DNA of 64,000 nucleotides from Pseudonocardia kunmingensis (GTDB lineage: Bacteria; Actinomycetota; Actinomycetes; Mycobacteriales; Pseudonocardiaceae), in the NCBI RefSeq assembly GCF_006716445.1, contig NZ_VFPA01000001.1:62001-126000 (forward strand), read 5' to 3'. The notes under the pieces are model-generated. The model made no database searches and was not told where the DNA came from. It worked only from the letters and a program-made list of their open reading frames with translations. Numbering within the stretch: the stretch's first letter is position 1; every line of letters starts with the position of its first letter. Below are positions 15,986-24,552 of the stretch, one piece after another. The position numbers and the translations under genes were made by a program.

Positions 15986-16930
15986 ATGCCAGACGAGCTC
16001 ACCCGCTTCCGCGGAGTCATCCCGGCGCATCTGCTGCCCTTCACCGCGGACCTGCAGATCGACGAGGCCAATCTCCGCAAGCACCTGCGGTGGCTGTTGG
16101 AGACCGACGGCCTCGGCGGGATCACGACCACCGCACACGCCTCCGAGGTCGCGACCCTGACCGCCGACGAGCAGCGCCGCGTCCTCGCCATCGTGCTCGA
16201 GGAGGTGGACGGGAAGGTGCCGGTGATCGCGGGCGTCTACCAGGACGGCACCGCGGAGGCCGCACGGATCGCCGCCCGGCGCGAGGAGGACGGCGCCGAC
16301 GGCCTGCTCGTCTTCCCGTCGAACGTGTTCAGCGACGGCGGCCACCTGCGCACCGAGATGGCGACGGGGCACTACGCCGAGATCGCGGCCGCCACCCGGC
16401 TGCCCATGATCGCCTTCATCTACCCGACGACGTCCCCGCTGCGCATCCAGCTCGACGGGATCCTCGAACTCTGCACCACGATCGACAACGTCGTCGCGAT
16501 CAAGGAATGGTCGAACGACATCGTCGTCTACGAACGCACCTGGCGGGCGCTCAAGGCGCTCGGCAAGGAGATCACCGTGCTGTCGAGCTTCAGCCGGTCG
16601 CTGTTCGCATCGCTCTGCGTCGGCGCGGACGGCATCCTCTCCGGGCACGGCAGCGTGGTGGCGGACCTGCACGTGCAGCTGTGGAACGCCGTCGAGGCGA
16701 ACGACCTCGACGGAGCCCGCGCGGTCTGGGACCGCATCTGGCCGCTCGCCGAGGCCTGCTACCGCGACCCGTTCCTGGACGGGCACAACCGCATGAAGTT
16801 CGCCCTCGAGCACCTCGGGCGCATCGACGAGGCGTTCGTGCGGCCTCCGCTGCGGCCGCTCGGCGCCGAGGAGCGCGTGCAGCTCGCGACGGCGTTCGAC
16901 GAGTCGGGGCTCGGCGATGCAACCCGCTGA
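15986..16930 (+). CDS. Dihydrodipicolinate synthase family lyase (DapA-like aldolase/dehydratase)
   Basis: A 314-residue (beta/alpha)8 protein of the DapA/N-acetylneuraminate lyase superfamily. The Schiff-base lysine is K173 in VVAIKEWS and the catalytic tyrosine Y146 in FIYPTTS. The usual GTTGE substrate loop is replaced by TTAHASE (48-54), so it is not a lysine-pathway DapA; such divergent members are aldolases or dehydratases for 2-keto sugar acids and related compounds. It is the first gene of the operon controlled by the divergent LysR and overlaps the following oxidoreductase by 14 bases. It is clearly paralogous to the protein at 42973-43899, which shares the same His-containing loop, IKEWS and GILSGHGSVVA. 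Confidence 0.85.
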   Translation: MPDELTRFRGVIPAHLLPFTADLQIDEANLRKHLRWLLETDGLGGITTTAHASEVATLTADEQRRVLAIVLEEVDGKVPVIAGVYQDGTAEAARIAARREEDGADGLLVFPSNVFSDGGHLRTEMATGHYAEIAAATRLPMIAFIYPTTSPLRIQLDGILELCTTIDNVVAIKEWSNDIVVYERTWRALKALGKEITVLSSFSRSLFASLCVGADGILSGHGSVVADLHVQLWNAVEANDLDGARAVWDRIWPLAEACYRDPFLDGHNRMKFALEHLGRIDEAFVRPPLRPLGAEERVQLATAFDESGLGDATR

Positions 16931-18659
16931 CCTGATGTTCCGCCCGATCCGGATCGGGACCGTGGAGATCCCGAACCGGATCGTGCTGCCCTCGATGACC
17001 ACCCGGTACGCCACGCGAGAGGGGTTCGCGACCGACGAGACCGTCGGCTACTACCGGGCCAGGGCCCGCGGTGGCGTCGGCCTGGTCACGGTCGAGATGG
17101 CGGCGCCGGAGGTCGCCGGCCGGCACCGGTTCCACGAGCTCGGCATCTACGACGACAAGTTCCTTCCCGGCCTGACTCGCATCGTCGAGGCGATCCACGC
17201 GGAGGGGGCGCGCGCGTCGATCCAGCTCGGTCACGGCGGCAGCCGGGCCCGCCGGGCGGTGTCGGGGACCCAGCCCGTGTCCGCGTCCTCGATGCCCGTC
17301 CCGGTCTTCGAGATCGAGCACGAGATCGCGCGCCCGGAAGCGATGACGGAGAGCCGCATCGACGAGGCCGTCCGCTCCTTCGTGGAAGCGGCGCAGCGCG
17401 CCCGCGCCGCCGGGTTCGACGTCGTCGAGCTGCACGCCTCCCACGGCTACCTCATCTCCCAGTTCCTGTGTCCGGCGGAGAACGACCGCACCGACGCCTA
17501 CGGGGGCTCGCTGGAGAACCGGGCCCGGTTCGGCCTGCGCATCCTGACCGCTATCAAGGCTGCGGTGCCGGACCTCCCGGTGATCTTCCGTATCACCGTG
17601 GACGACCTCTTCCCCGAGGGCCTGCCCTTCGCCGAGGGCCTGCAGGTCGCGATCTGGGCGGCGGAGGCCGGCGCCGACGCCATCAGCGTCACCGCAGGCC
17701 ACTACCGCTCTGTGCCGGGCGCGGAACGGATGATCCCGCCGATGGCGTATCCGGACGGGGCGTTCCTCGACTTCGCCGCCGCGGTGAAGAAGGAGGTGCA
17801 CGTCCCGGTCATCGGCGTGGGGCGGCTCGGGAACCCCGCGGTGGCGACGGCTGCACTGGCCGAGGAGAAGCTCGACCTGGTCGCGATCGGCCGCCCGCTG
17901 ATCGCCGACGCGAGCTGGCCGGCCAAGGTCCGGGCCGGTCGCCCGGTGCGTCGCTGCCTGGCGTGCAACCACTGCGTCAACAACATGCGCGGCGGCAACG
18001 TGCTCAGCTGCGTGGTGAACCCGCTGACCGGTCACGAGAACGACTTCCGGGAGGAGTCCGGCCCGCGCGGCAGGCGGATCCTCGTGATCGGCGCCGGCCC
18101 GGCCGGCCTGTCGTACGCGGCACTGGTCGCCGGGCAGAACGAGGTCACGGTCGTCGAGAGCGAGGGCCGGGCCGGCGGCGCGTTCCGCTGGACCGGGAAG
18201 GCGCCGCTCTTCAACGACGTCGGGGCCGCGGACGGCACCTTCGACGCCTACATCGGCGAGCTGGAGAGCGAGTGCCGCCGGCTGGGCGTCGACTTCCGGT
18301 TCGGCACCCGGCTCACCCGCGACTCACCCCTGCTGGCCGACGCCGACACCGTCGTGCTGGCGACAGGCGCGCGCTACCGCGGGCGCACCGGGCCGTTGGT
18401 GCGGGCGGTCCTGCGCTCCGGCCGTCTCAAGTCCGCGACCGGCCGGAAGGTCTTCGCCGACCCGAGGCTGCGCGACCTGTTCTACTACCGCGCCCGCGCC
18501 GCAACGGGAGCATCCGTGCGGCGCGAACTCGGACTGGCGTCCGACGACCGGCGCGAGGTGATCGTGATCGGGGACGCCGCCGCGCCGGGCAAGGCGCGCG
18601 AGGCCATCGGCAGCGCCTTCGCCGCCGCCCTGGACACCAAGGTCGAGTTCCGCCGCTAG
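16917..18659 (+). CDS. Old Yellow Enzyme-type FMN/Fe-S/FAD oxidoreductase (2,4-dienoyl-CoA reductase-like)
   Basis: A 580-residue protein. Residues 1-345 form an FMN-binding TIM barrel with the H173/H176 active-site pair (ELHASHGYLISQFL) and the YGGSLENR motif. C347, C350, C353 and C365 (CLACNHC plus a later Cys) should bind a 4Fe-4S cluster. A Rossmann FAD site follows (ILVIGAGPAGLSYA, about 388-401). The typical family member has about 640-680 residues; here the segment expected to hold the second nucleotide-binding fold is shortened after VVLATGAR, ending in VIGDAAAPGKAREAIGSAF. It may therefore take electrons from another donor. Known relatives reduce C=C bonds of dienoyl-CoA, cyclic enones or trimethylamine. 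The substrate here is unknown. Confidence 0.85.
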   Translation: MQPADLMFRPIRIGTVEIPNRIVLPSMTTRYATREGFATDETVGYYRARARGGVGLVTVEMAAPEVAGRHRFHELGIYDDKFLPGLTRIVEAIHAEGARASIQLGHGGSRARRAVSGTQPVSASSMPVPVFEIEHEIARPEAMTESRIDEAVRSFVEAAQRARAAGFDVVELHASHGYLISQFLCPAENDRTDAYGGSLENRARFGLRILTAIKAAVPDLPVIFRITVDDLFPEGLPFAEGLQVAIWAAEAGADAISVTAGHYRSVPGAERMIPPMAYPDGAFLDFAAAVKKEVHVPVIGVGRLGNPAVATAALAEEKLDLVAIGRPLIADASWPAKVRAGRPVRRCLACNHCVNNMRGGNVLSCVVNPLTGHENDFREESGPRGRRILVIGAGPAGLSYAALVAGQNEVTVVESEGRAGGAFRWTGKAPLFNDVGAADGTFDAYIGELESECRRLGVDFRFGTRLTRDSPLLADADTVVLATGARYRGRTGPLVRAVLRSGRLKSATGRKVFADPRLRDLFYYRARAATGASVRRELGLASDDRREVIVIGDAAAPGKAREAIGSAFAAALDTKVEFRR

Positions 18660-18748
18660 GAGGGTGCTTCAGCGCGCTCCTAGCTCCCAGCGGCCGAGCG
18701 CGGCCGCACTCGAACAAACGCGATGGAAGATCATCAAAGGAGATGCAC

Positions 18749-19516
18749 GTGAGCTCGTTGCTCAAGGGGAAGACCGCGATCGTCACCGGCGCCGGCCGGG
18801 GGATCGGCGCAGCGATCGCCACCGCGTTTGCCCAGGAGGGCGCGACAGTCGCCGTGCTCGACATCGACGGCGACTCCGCGCGCAGCACGGCGGAGCGGAT
18901 CGGCGGGTACGGGTTCTCGGCCGACCTCACCGACCCGGCCGCCGTCGAGAGCGCGGTCGAGGACGCCGTGTCGGCGCTCGGCGGGCTCGATGCCTTCGTC
19001 AACAACGCGGGGGTCTGCAGCACGGGGAGCCTGCTCACCGACGGCGTGGAGGTGTGGGACCGGCAGTTCGCGGTGAACGCGCGGGCCGCGTACCTGTGCT
19101 GCACCGCGGCGGCGCGCCGGATGGTGGCCGCCGACGCCGGCGGCTCGATCGTCGTGGTGACGTCCAACTGCGCCCACGCGCCGCGCATGGACCTCGGCGC
19201 CTACTGCGCCTCGAAGGCCGCCTCCGAGATGATGGCCGAGTGCCTCGCGCTCGAGCTGGCGCGACGGCAGATCAGGGTCAACACCGTCAACCCCGGCTCC
19301 TGTGAAACCGAGATGCAGCGGCGGCAGTGGGCCGAGCTGGGCGTGGGCCCGGAGCGCCAGATCAACGGCGACCCGAGCACGTTCCGGACCGGCATCCCGC
19401 TCGGCAGGCTGGCGCAGCCGGAGGACATCGCCGACGTGGCGGTCATGCTCGCGTCGGACCGCACCGGGTTCGTCACCGGCCAGAACTGGACCGTCGACGG
19501 CGGACAGACGCTGTGA
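18749..19516 (+). CDS. Short-chain dehydrogenase/reductase
   Basis: A 255-residue classical SDR: TGAGRGIGAAIA cofactor loop near the N-terminus, NNAGV, catalytic YCASKAA (Tyr and Lys) and the C-terminal TGQNWTVDGGQ. The GTG at 18749 is preferred because AAAGGAG ends six bases before it; the ATG at 18743 would directly abut that site. It oxidises or reduces a hydroxyl/keto group with NAD(P)H in the same pathway as the flavoenzyme before it. Its stop overlaps the transporter start (GTGA). Confidence 0.9.
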   Translation: MSSLLKGKTAIVTGAGRGIGAAIATAFAQEGATVAVLDIDGDSARSTAERIGGYGFSADLTDPAAVESAVEDAVSALGGLDAFVNNAGVCSTGSLLTDGVEVWDRQFAVNARAAYLCCTAAARRMVAADAGGSIVVVTSNCAHAPRMDLGAYCASKAASEMMAECLALELARRQIRVNTVNPGSCETEMQRRQWAELGVGPERQINGDPSTFRTGIPLGRLAQPEDIADVAVMLASDRTGFVTGQNWTVDGGQTL

Positions 19517-20826
19517 AGCCCGCGGCGGACACCCGGTCCGGGGACGGCACGGAGCCGGACGCCGACCAGAAGATCAACAAGAGGTACGTCGTCGCGCTCG
19601 GCGGCGGGATGGCGGTCGAGTGGTTCGACTTCAGCGTCTATGGGCTCGTCGCGGCGCTGCTGGCACCCCATTTCTTCCCCGGTGACGACCCGGTCGCCTC
19701 GACCCTGTCGGCGCTGGCGGTGTTCGCGGTCGGGTTCGTCGCCCGCCCGCTCGCGGCGGTCTTCTTCGGTCCGCTGGCGGACCGCATCGGGCACAAGAAG
19801 GTGCTCCTGGCGTCGATCACCGCGATGGCGGCGAGCACGCTGATGATGGGCCTGCTGCCCACGTACGACCAGATCGGTGTGTGGGCGGGCGTGGCGCTGG
19901 TGGCGGCCCGGCTCATCCAGGGCCTGTCCACCGGCATCGAGCAGGCCGTCGGGAACGCGGCCGCCCTGGAGCTGGCCGGCCCGCGCAACCGCGGGAAGTT
20001 CGCCACCACCGTCTCCGGATCCATCCTGCAGGCCGGGATCCTGCTGGCCGCGCTCGTCTGCTTCCTGGTCAGCGCGGTCCTCGGCGGCGAGGCGATGGCG
20101 GACTGGGGCTGGCGCGTCCCGTTCATCATCGGCGGGCTCTCCGGGCTGGTGATCTTCTACCTCCGCCGGTCCCTCCCGGAGACCGGCGCGAACGCCAAGG
20201 CCGAAGCCGCACCGAGGAGCTCCGCCGATGTCTGGAGCGAGCTGTGGCGCCACCGCCTTGGCCTGCTCGCCGTCGTCTTCGTGGTGGCGGGCACGCAGGT
20301 GGCCAACTACGCGTGGACCGTCGGGATGCCCAACATGGCCCGCTCCGTCTTCGGCGAGGACCCCACCCAGGTGTTCGCGGTGATGACGGGCCTTGGCTGC
20401 GTCATGGTGGCGGTCGGGCCGCTCGCGGGCAGCCTGTGCGACCGCTACACGAACTCGAAGATCTTCACGCTGTTCCGGCTCGGCCTGGTCCCGACGCTGT
20501 TCATGGTGCTGCTCTACCAGCAGCCCGGCATCTGGACCTTCGCCGTGGTGGTGCTGGTCGGCGGGATCCTGGTGTCGTTGAACCAGGTGCTGTTCAACTA
20601 CATCATCTCCACCCTGATGCCCGACAGCTGCCGCACCACGGGCGTCGCGGTCGGGTACGGGCTCGCGATGACCGTCTTCGGCGGCACCGCGTCCTACGTG
20701 CTCGTGTGGCTGCAGCAGCAGGGCGCGTTCTGGGTGTTCCCCGTGTACGGGGCGGCCCTCTGCCTCGTGAGCGTGCTGCTGTACGAGGCGGCACGGCGCC
20801 GGGGCCACGTCCACATCGGACAATGA
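19513..20826 (+). CDS. MFS transporter, metabolite:H+ symporter type
   Basis: A 437-residue membrane protein with about 12 hydrophobic segments. The MHS-family signature is clear: VEWFDFSVYG in helix 1, GPLADRIGHKKVLL between helices 2 and 3, and ARLIQGLSTGIEQ. The family imports organic acids, osmolytes or aromatic acids with protons. The GTG at 19513 overlaps the SDR stop, so it is co-translated with the pathway enzymes and probably imports their substrate. The transported compound is unknown. Confidence 0.9.
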   Translation: MKPAADTRSGDGTEPDADQKINKRYVVALGGGMAVEWFDFSVYGLVAALLAPHFFPGDDPVASTLSALAVFAVGFVARPLAAVFFGPLADRIGHKKVLLASITAMAASTLMMGLLPTYDQIGVWAGVALVAARLIQGLSTGIEQAVGNAAALELAGPRNRGKFATTVSGSILQAGILLAALVCFLVSAVLGGEAMADWGWRVPFIIGGLSGLVIFYLRRSLPETGANAKAEAAPRSSADVWSELWRHRLGLLAVVFVVAGTQVANYAWTVGMPNMARSVFGEDPTQVFAVMTGLGCVMVAVGPLAGSLCDRYTNSKIFTLFRLGLVPTLFMVLLYQQPGIWTFAVVVLVGGILVSLNQVLFNYIISTLMPDSCRTTGVAVGYGLAMTVFGGTASYVLVWLQQQGAFWVFPVYGAALCLVSVLLYEAARRRGHVHIGQ

Positions 20827-20836
20827 GGGGCGCTCC

Positions 20837-21637
20837 ATGGAGCTCTCGCGGTGCAGTCTGAACTCGATGACCGTGCCCCGGCTGGACTTCGAGCAGCTGG
20901 TCGAGGTCGCGGCGCGGGCCGGTATCCCGGCCATCGCGCCGTGGCGGGAGGTCACCCGCGCCTACGGGATCCGGCGCGCTCGGGACCTGGTGGAGCGAGC
21001 CGGCCTGGCGGTCACGAGCCTGTGCCGGGCCGGCATGTTCACCAGTGAGACGGCCGCGGGCCGGCAGGAGGCCGTCGACGACTGCCGGCTGGCGATCGAC
21101 GAGGCGCACGAGCTCGGGGCCCCGGTCCTGCCCCTGGTGTGCGGGCCCGTGGTCGACAAGAACCCCCGCGGTTCGCGGGCGATGATCCGCGACGGGATCG
21201 AGCGGATCATCGAGCACGCCGCGCAGGCATCGGTCGTGCTGGGGATCGAGCCCCTGCACCCGATGCTCGCCGGCGACCGGTCGATCATCACCTCGCTCGC
21301 TGAGGCGAACGGGATCTGCGGGAGCATCGACCACCCGAACCTGGGGGTGGTGATCGACGCCTACAACGTCTGGTTCGACCCCGATCTCGACGACGAGATG
21401 ATGCGTTCGCCCTGCGTCGGACTCCAGCTCGCGGACTGGGTGGTGCCGATCCGGAACCACACGGCCGCGCGGGGCATGCCCGGCGACGGGTGCATCGACC
21501 TGAGCGGGTTCGTGCACCGCGCCAAGGAGAACGGCTATCTCGGCCCGATCGAGGTCGAGGTGATCAGCGAACGCTGGGCGGCCGAGGATCCCGAGCGCGT
21601 GGTGCAGCTCGTCGTCGAGCGCTTCACCGCGCTGTGA
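20837..21637 (+). CDS. Sugar phosphate isomerase/epimerase family protein (xylose isomerase-like TIM barrel)
   Basis: A 266-residue TIM-barrel protein of the AP-endonuclease-2/IolE/hydroxypyruvate isomerase group. Metal-binding residues expected for the family are visible in GIEPLHP (Glu), VVIDAYNVW (Asp) and IEVEVISER (Glu). It closes the LysR-controlled operon, 10 bases after the transporter. Family members isomerise or epimerise ketoses and cyclitols, so the operon may degrade a sugar- or cyclitol-derived compound, but the specific step is not readable. Confidence 0.82.
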   Translation: MELSRCSLNSMTVPRLDFEQLVEVAARAGIPAIAPWREVTRAYGIRRARDLVERAGLAVTSLCRAGMFTSETAAGRQEAVDDCRLAIDEAHELGAPVLPLVCGPVVDKNPRGSRAMIRDGIERIIEHAAQASVVLGIEPLHPMLAGDRSIITSLAEANGICGSIDHPNLGVVIDAYNVWFDPDLDDEMMRSPCVGLQLADWVVPIRNHTAARGMPGDGCIDLSGFVHRAKENGYLGPIEVEVISERWAAEDPERVVQLVVERFTAL

Positions 21638-21647
21638 CCACCCGGCC

Positions 21648-21674
21648 GGCCCGGAGACCTCGGGGTCCCGGGCC
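21648..21674. terminator. Strong hairpin between convergent operons
   Basis: GGCCCGGAGACC (21648-21659) pairs with GGTCCCGGGCC (21664-21674) over 11 bp with one bulged A and a TCGG tetraloop. It fills the 48-bp gap between the isomerase-like gene and the convergent acyl-CoA synthetase gene. There is no T-run. Confidence 0.55.
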
Positions 21675-21685
21675 TGCCGGACTCC

Positions 21686-23332
21686 TCACGTCGCAGGCTC
21701 CCCCGCCATCCCGTCGATGCCGCTCCGCGCGTCCTCGACGAGGGTGCGGACCGAGATCCCGGCGGCGTACCGGTCCCATGCCCGCGCGACGCCGTCGGCG
21801 CGCAGGGCCGCCTTCTGCACCTTCTGGGTCGGCGTGCGGGGCAGGGCGTCGCGGAACTCCACGTACCGCGGAACCATGTGGTGCGCCAGCCGCGAGGCCA
21901 GGTGCGCAAGCAGCACCTCAGGGGCCACCGCCGGCTCCCCGCAGACGACGGTGAGCTTGATGTCGTCGTCCGCCTCGAACTCCGACGGGACACCCACCGC
22001 CGCGCAGTCGACCACGCCCCGGTGTGTCAGCGCCGCCGCTTCGATCTCCTCGGCGGACACGTTCTCGGCCCGCCGCCGGATCCGCTCGCTGGCCCGATCG
22101 ACGAAGTAGACGTACCCGTCCGCGTCGATCCGGCCGCGGTCGCCGGTGTGGAACCAGGAGTTGCGCCAGGCTCGGACCGTCGCGGCGGGCTGGTTCAGGT
22201 AGCCCTGCATGCCCGTCCACGGCAACCGCGGACGGACGACGAACTCGCCGACCTGGCCAGGAGGCAACTGCTCGTCGGTGTCCGGGTCCACCACCGCCAT
22301 CTCGAAGAGGTCCTGCCGGATCCGACCGCACGAGCCCACCCGCAGCGGTTCGTCGTACGGGCGCCAGCACGGCACGTTGATCTCGGTCATCCCGTACACC
22401 TCGATCCCCCGGACCGCGAACCGCGCCTCGAACGCCTCCGCGATCCGGGCTGGGAACGGCGACGCCTGCACCCTCGTCAGCGGGTTGTCGGCGTCGTCGG
22501 CCCGCGCCGGCAGGCGGTGGACCATCTCGAGCATCGGGCCGTGCGCGACCGTCACCGTGGCGCCGAAATCCCGGATCCGCTCCAGCCAGGTGTCCGCGGA
22601 GAACCTCACGTCCAGGGCCACGGAGCCGCCGGCGAGGATGCTGGCGAAGATCGCCATGAACTTGCCGGCCATGTGATGCAGGGGGTGGTAGCAGTAGTAC
22701 ACGTCCCGGCCGGTCATGCGCAGGCCCTCGACCGCGGTGCGGGCCAGCACGTGCGCCTGGCCGTGCGGCATGATCACGCCCTTCGGCGGGCCGCTGGTAC
22801 CCGAGGTGTAGATGATCGACGCCGCATGGGAGGCGGCCACGGTCGGCAGGGTCGCCGGGGGCTGACCCGCCACGAGCCGCGCGAACTCCACGACCCGCAG
22901 CCCGGCCGGTCGCGGCAGCGGCGCTCCCCCGTTCCCCATGACCACCACGGTGCGCAGCGCCGGCAGCCGCCCGGACACCTCGAGGAGCCGGGGGAGGAAC
23001 TCCTCGTCGATCAGGACGACCCGGGCGTCGCAGTCGGCGAGCAGGTGCTGCAGTGCCGTGCCACGCGCCCCGGGGTGCAGGGGAACCTCGACAGCCCCGG
23101 CCAGGTTGATACCCAGCCAGGCGTGCACGGTGTCGATCGAGTTGGGCGCGAGCACGACGACGTTCTCGGCCGGCTCGACCCCGAGCTCGATCAGCGCCCC
23201 GCCGATGGTCCGGGCACGCTGGAACGTCTGCGCGTAGGTGGTCCGACCTCCTCCCACCATGCGCAGGAACACCTCGTCCCCCGAATCCCGCGCCCGCGCC
23301 TCGAGGACGGCCGGCACGGTCCACCCGCGCAT
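21686..23332 (-). CDS. AMP-dependent acyl-CoA synthetase/ligase
   Basis: A 548-residue adenylate-forming enzyme. The P-loop-like IYTSGTSGPPKGV motif, the YGMTEIN motif, WFHTGDRGRIDADGYVYFVDR (hinge Asp) and the C-terminal PRTPTQKVQK with the catalytic Lys are all present, so it should be active. It links a carboxylic acid to CoA through an acyl-AMP. The ATG at 23332 has GGGGAGGGGG upstream; ATG 23362 overlapping the previous gene is an alternative. It is the last gene of the Liv transporter/CoA-ester operon and probably activates the imported acid. Confidence 0.9.
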   Translation of the reverse strand: MRGWTVPAVLEARARDSGDEVFLRMVGGGRTTYAQTFQRARTIGGALIELGVEPAENVVVLAPNSIDTVHAWLGINLAGAVEVPLHPGARGTALQHLLADCDARVVLIDEEFLPRLLEVSGRLPALRTVVVMGNGGAPLPRPAGLRVVEFARLVAGQPPATLPTVAASHAASIIYTSGTSGPPKGVIMPHGQAHVLARTAVEGLRMTGRDVYYCYHPLHHMAGKFMAIFASILAGGSVALDVRFSADTWLERIRDFGATVTVAHGPMLEMVHRLPARADDADNPLTRVQASPFPARIAEAFEARFAVRGIEVYGMTEINVPCWRPYDEPLRVGSCGRIRQDLFEMAVVDPDTDEQLPPGQVGEFVVRPRLPWTGMQGYLNQPAATVRAWRNSWFHTGDRGRIDADGYVYFVDRASERIRRRAENVSAEEIEAAALTHRGVVDCAAVGVPSEFEADDDIKLTVVCGEPAVAPEVLLAHLASRLAHHMVPRYVEFRDALPRTPTQKVQKAALRADGVARAWDRYAAGISVRTLVEDARSGIDGMAGEPAT

Positions 23333-23351
23333 GTCGGGCACGCCCCCTCCC

Positions 23352-24552
23352 CTAGCGCTCATCGACGGTGACGAACGCCCCGTCACGCACCACGACCTCG
23401 ACGATCGCGGCCGCGTCCAGGGCGTCGTGGTCGTCCGGACCGAAGCAGAGCTGCCCCTCGGTGTACGGAGCATCCATGCAGACCCGTTCCAGAGCGTCAC
23501 GGATCTCCTGGCCGCCGACCATCTCCGGCGACTGCTCGATCGCTTCGACGATCGCGACGACGGCGGTCGCCGCCAGCGCCTCGCCGAAGCCTTCCAGTCG
23601 CAAGCCGCGCTCGGCGAACAGCGCTCCGAGCCGCGCCAGGCGCTCCCCCGGGTCGTACGGGTTCGCGACGGCCATCACGTGCAGGCCGTCGGCCGACGAC
23701 CCGGCGGCATCGACGAACGCGCGTGCCGATCCCGTTCCCCACCCACTGCTCAGCCTCCAGCCCGACCTGCTGGGCGGCGTGCGTGAACGCGGCACCCAGC
23801 TTCGCGCTCGACAGCTGGAGCAGGACGGCGTCCGGCGCGGCGTTGCGCAGCTGGGTGGCCTGGGAGGCGACGTCGGTGACGGTGAGCGGTGCGCTCGCCT
23901 CGCCTGCGATGGTGACGGTTGGCTGCGCGAGCACGTTGCGGACGTAGTCGGCGGTGTCCTTCCCGTAGGCGTCCTGCTGGAAGAACAGTCCCAGGCGGGA
24001 GTGGGCACCGGCCGCGCCGTCGAACATGGCCTTGGTCGTCTCGAGGTCGCTGACCTGGGAGCGGAACACCCACGGGAAGAACGAGTTCGCCGGGTCTGTG
24101 ACCTGGATCGTCCCGTTCGGCGCCAGCATCGGGATCTTGTTGCGCTCGGCGACCGGGGCGGCCGCGAGGGTGCAGGAACCAGTGGTTCCGCCGATGATCG
24201 CGACGACCTGCTCGCGCCGGATCAAATCCGATGCGCCGCGCGCGCACCGGGTCGTGTTGCCCGCGGTGTCATACACCGAGAGCTCGAGCTGCCGGCCGCG
24301 GACGCCGCCTTCTCTGTTGATCTCGTCGGCGAGGATCTGGGCCCCGTCCCGCTCGGGTACACCGAACGACGCGGCGGGCCCGGAAAGCTCGAGCAGCAGG
24401 CCGATCCGCAGTGGGCCCTCGGCGCTGGCCGAGCCCGGCCCGACGCCGGTCCCGCAGCCGGTGAGGCCGATCGCGGCGATCAGAGCAGCCACGAGTGCAG
24501 GGACGAGTGCGGGGGCCGGGCCGAACCGCCGCCCGGGGACGATCGACCTCAT
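23352..24552 (-). pseudogene. Branched-chain amino acid-type ABC substrate-binding lipoprotein, frameshifted
   Basis: The first 815 bases encode a lipoprotein signal (lipobox IGLTGC, C33) and a type I periplasmic-binding fold (IGLLLELSGPAASFG, GGTTGSCTLAAAPVAE, FRSQVSDLETTKAM). The frame breaks after AEQWVG; the reading then continues in the next frame (SARAFVDAAGSSADGLHVM to GAFVTVDER) up to 23352. Removing one base from the CCCC run at 23737-23740 restores a 399-residue protein of normal family length. It is therefore either a very recent frameshift or a base-calling error. It should deliver substrate to the LivHMGF permease encoded upstream in the operon. Start ATG 24552 overlaps the preceding stop by four bases. 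Confidence 0.85.

Noticed and set aside
15986..16930. Lysine-biosynthetic DapA
   Set aside because: The GTTGE loop is replaced by TTAHASE, and the gene sits in a LysR-controlled catabolic operon next to a flavoenzyme, SDR and transporter.
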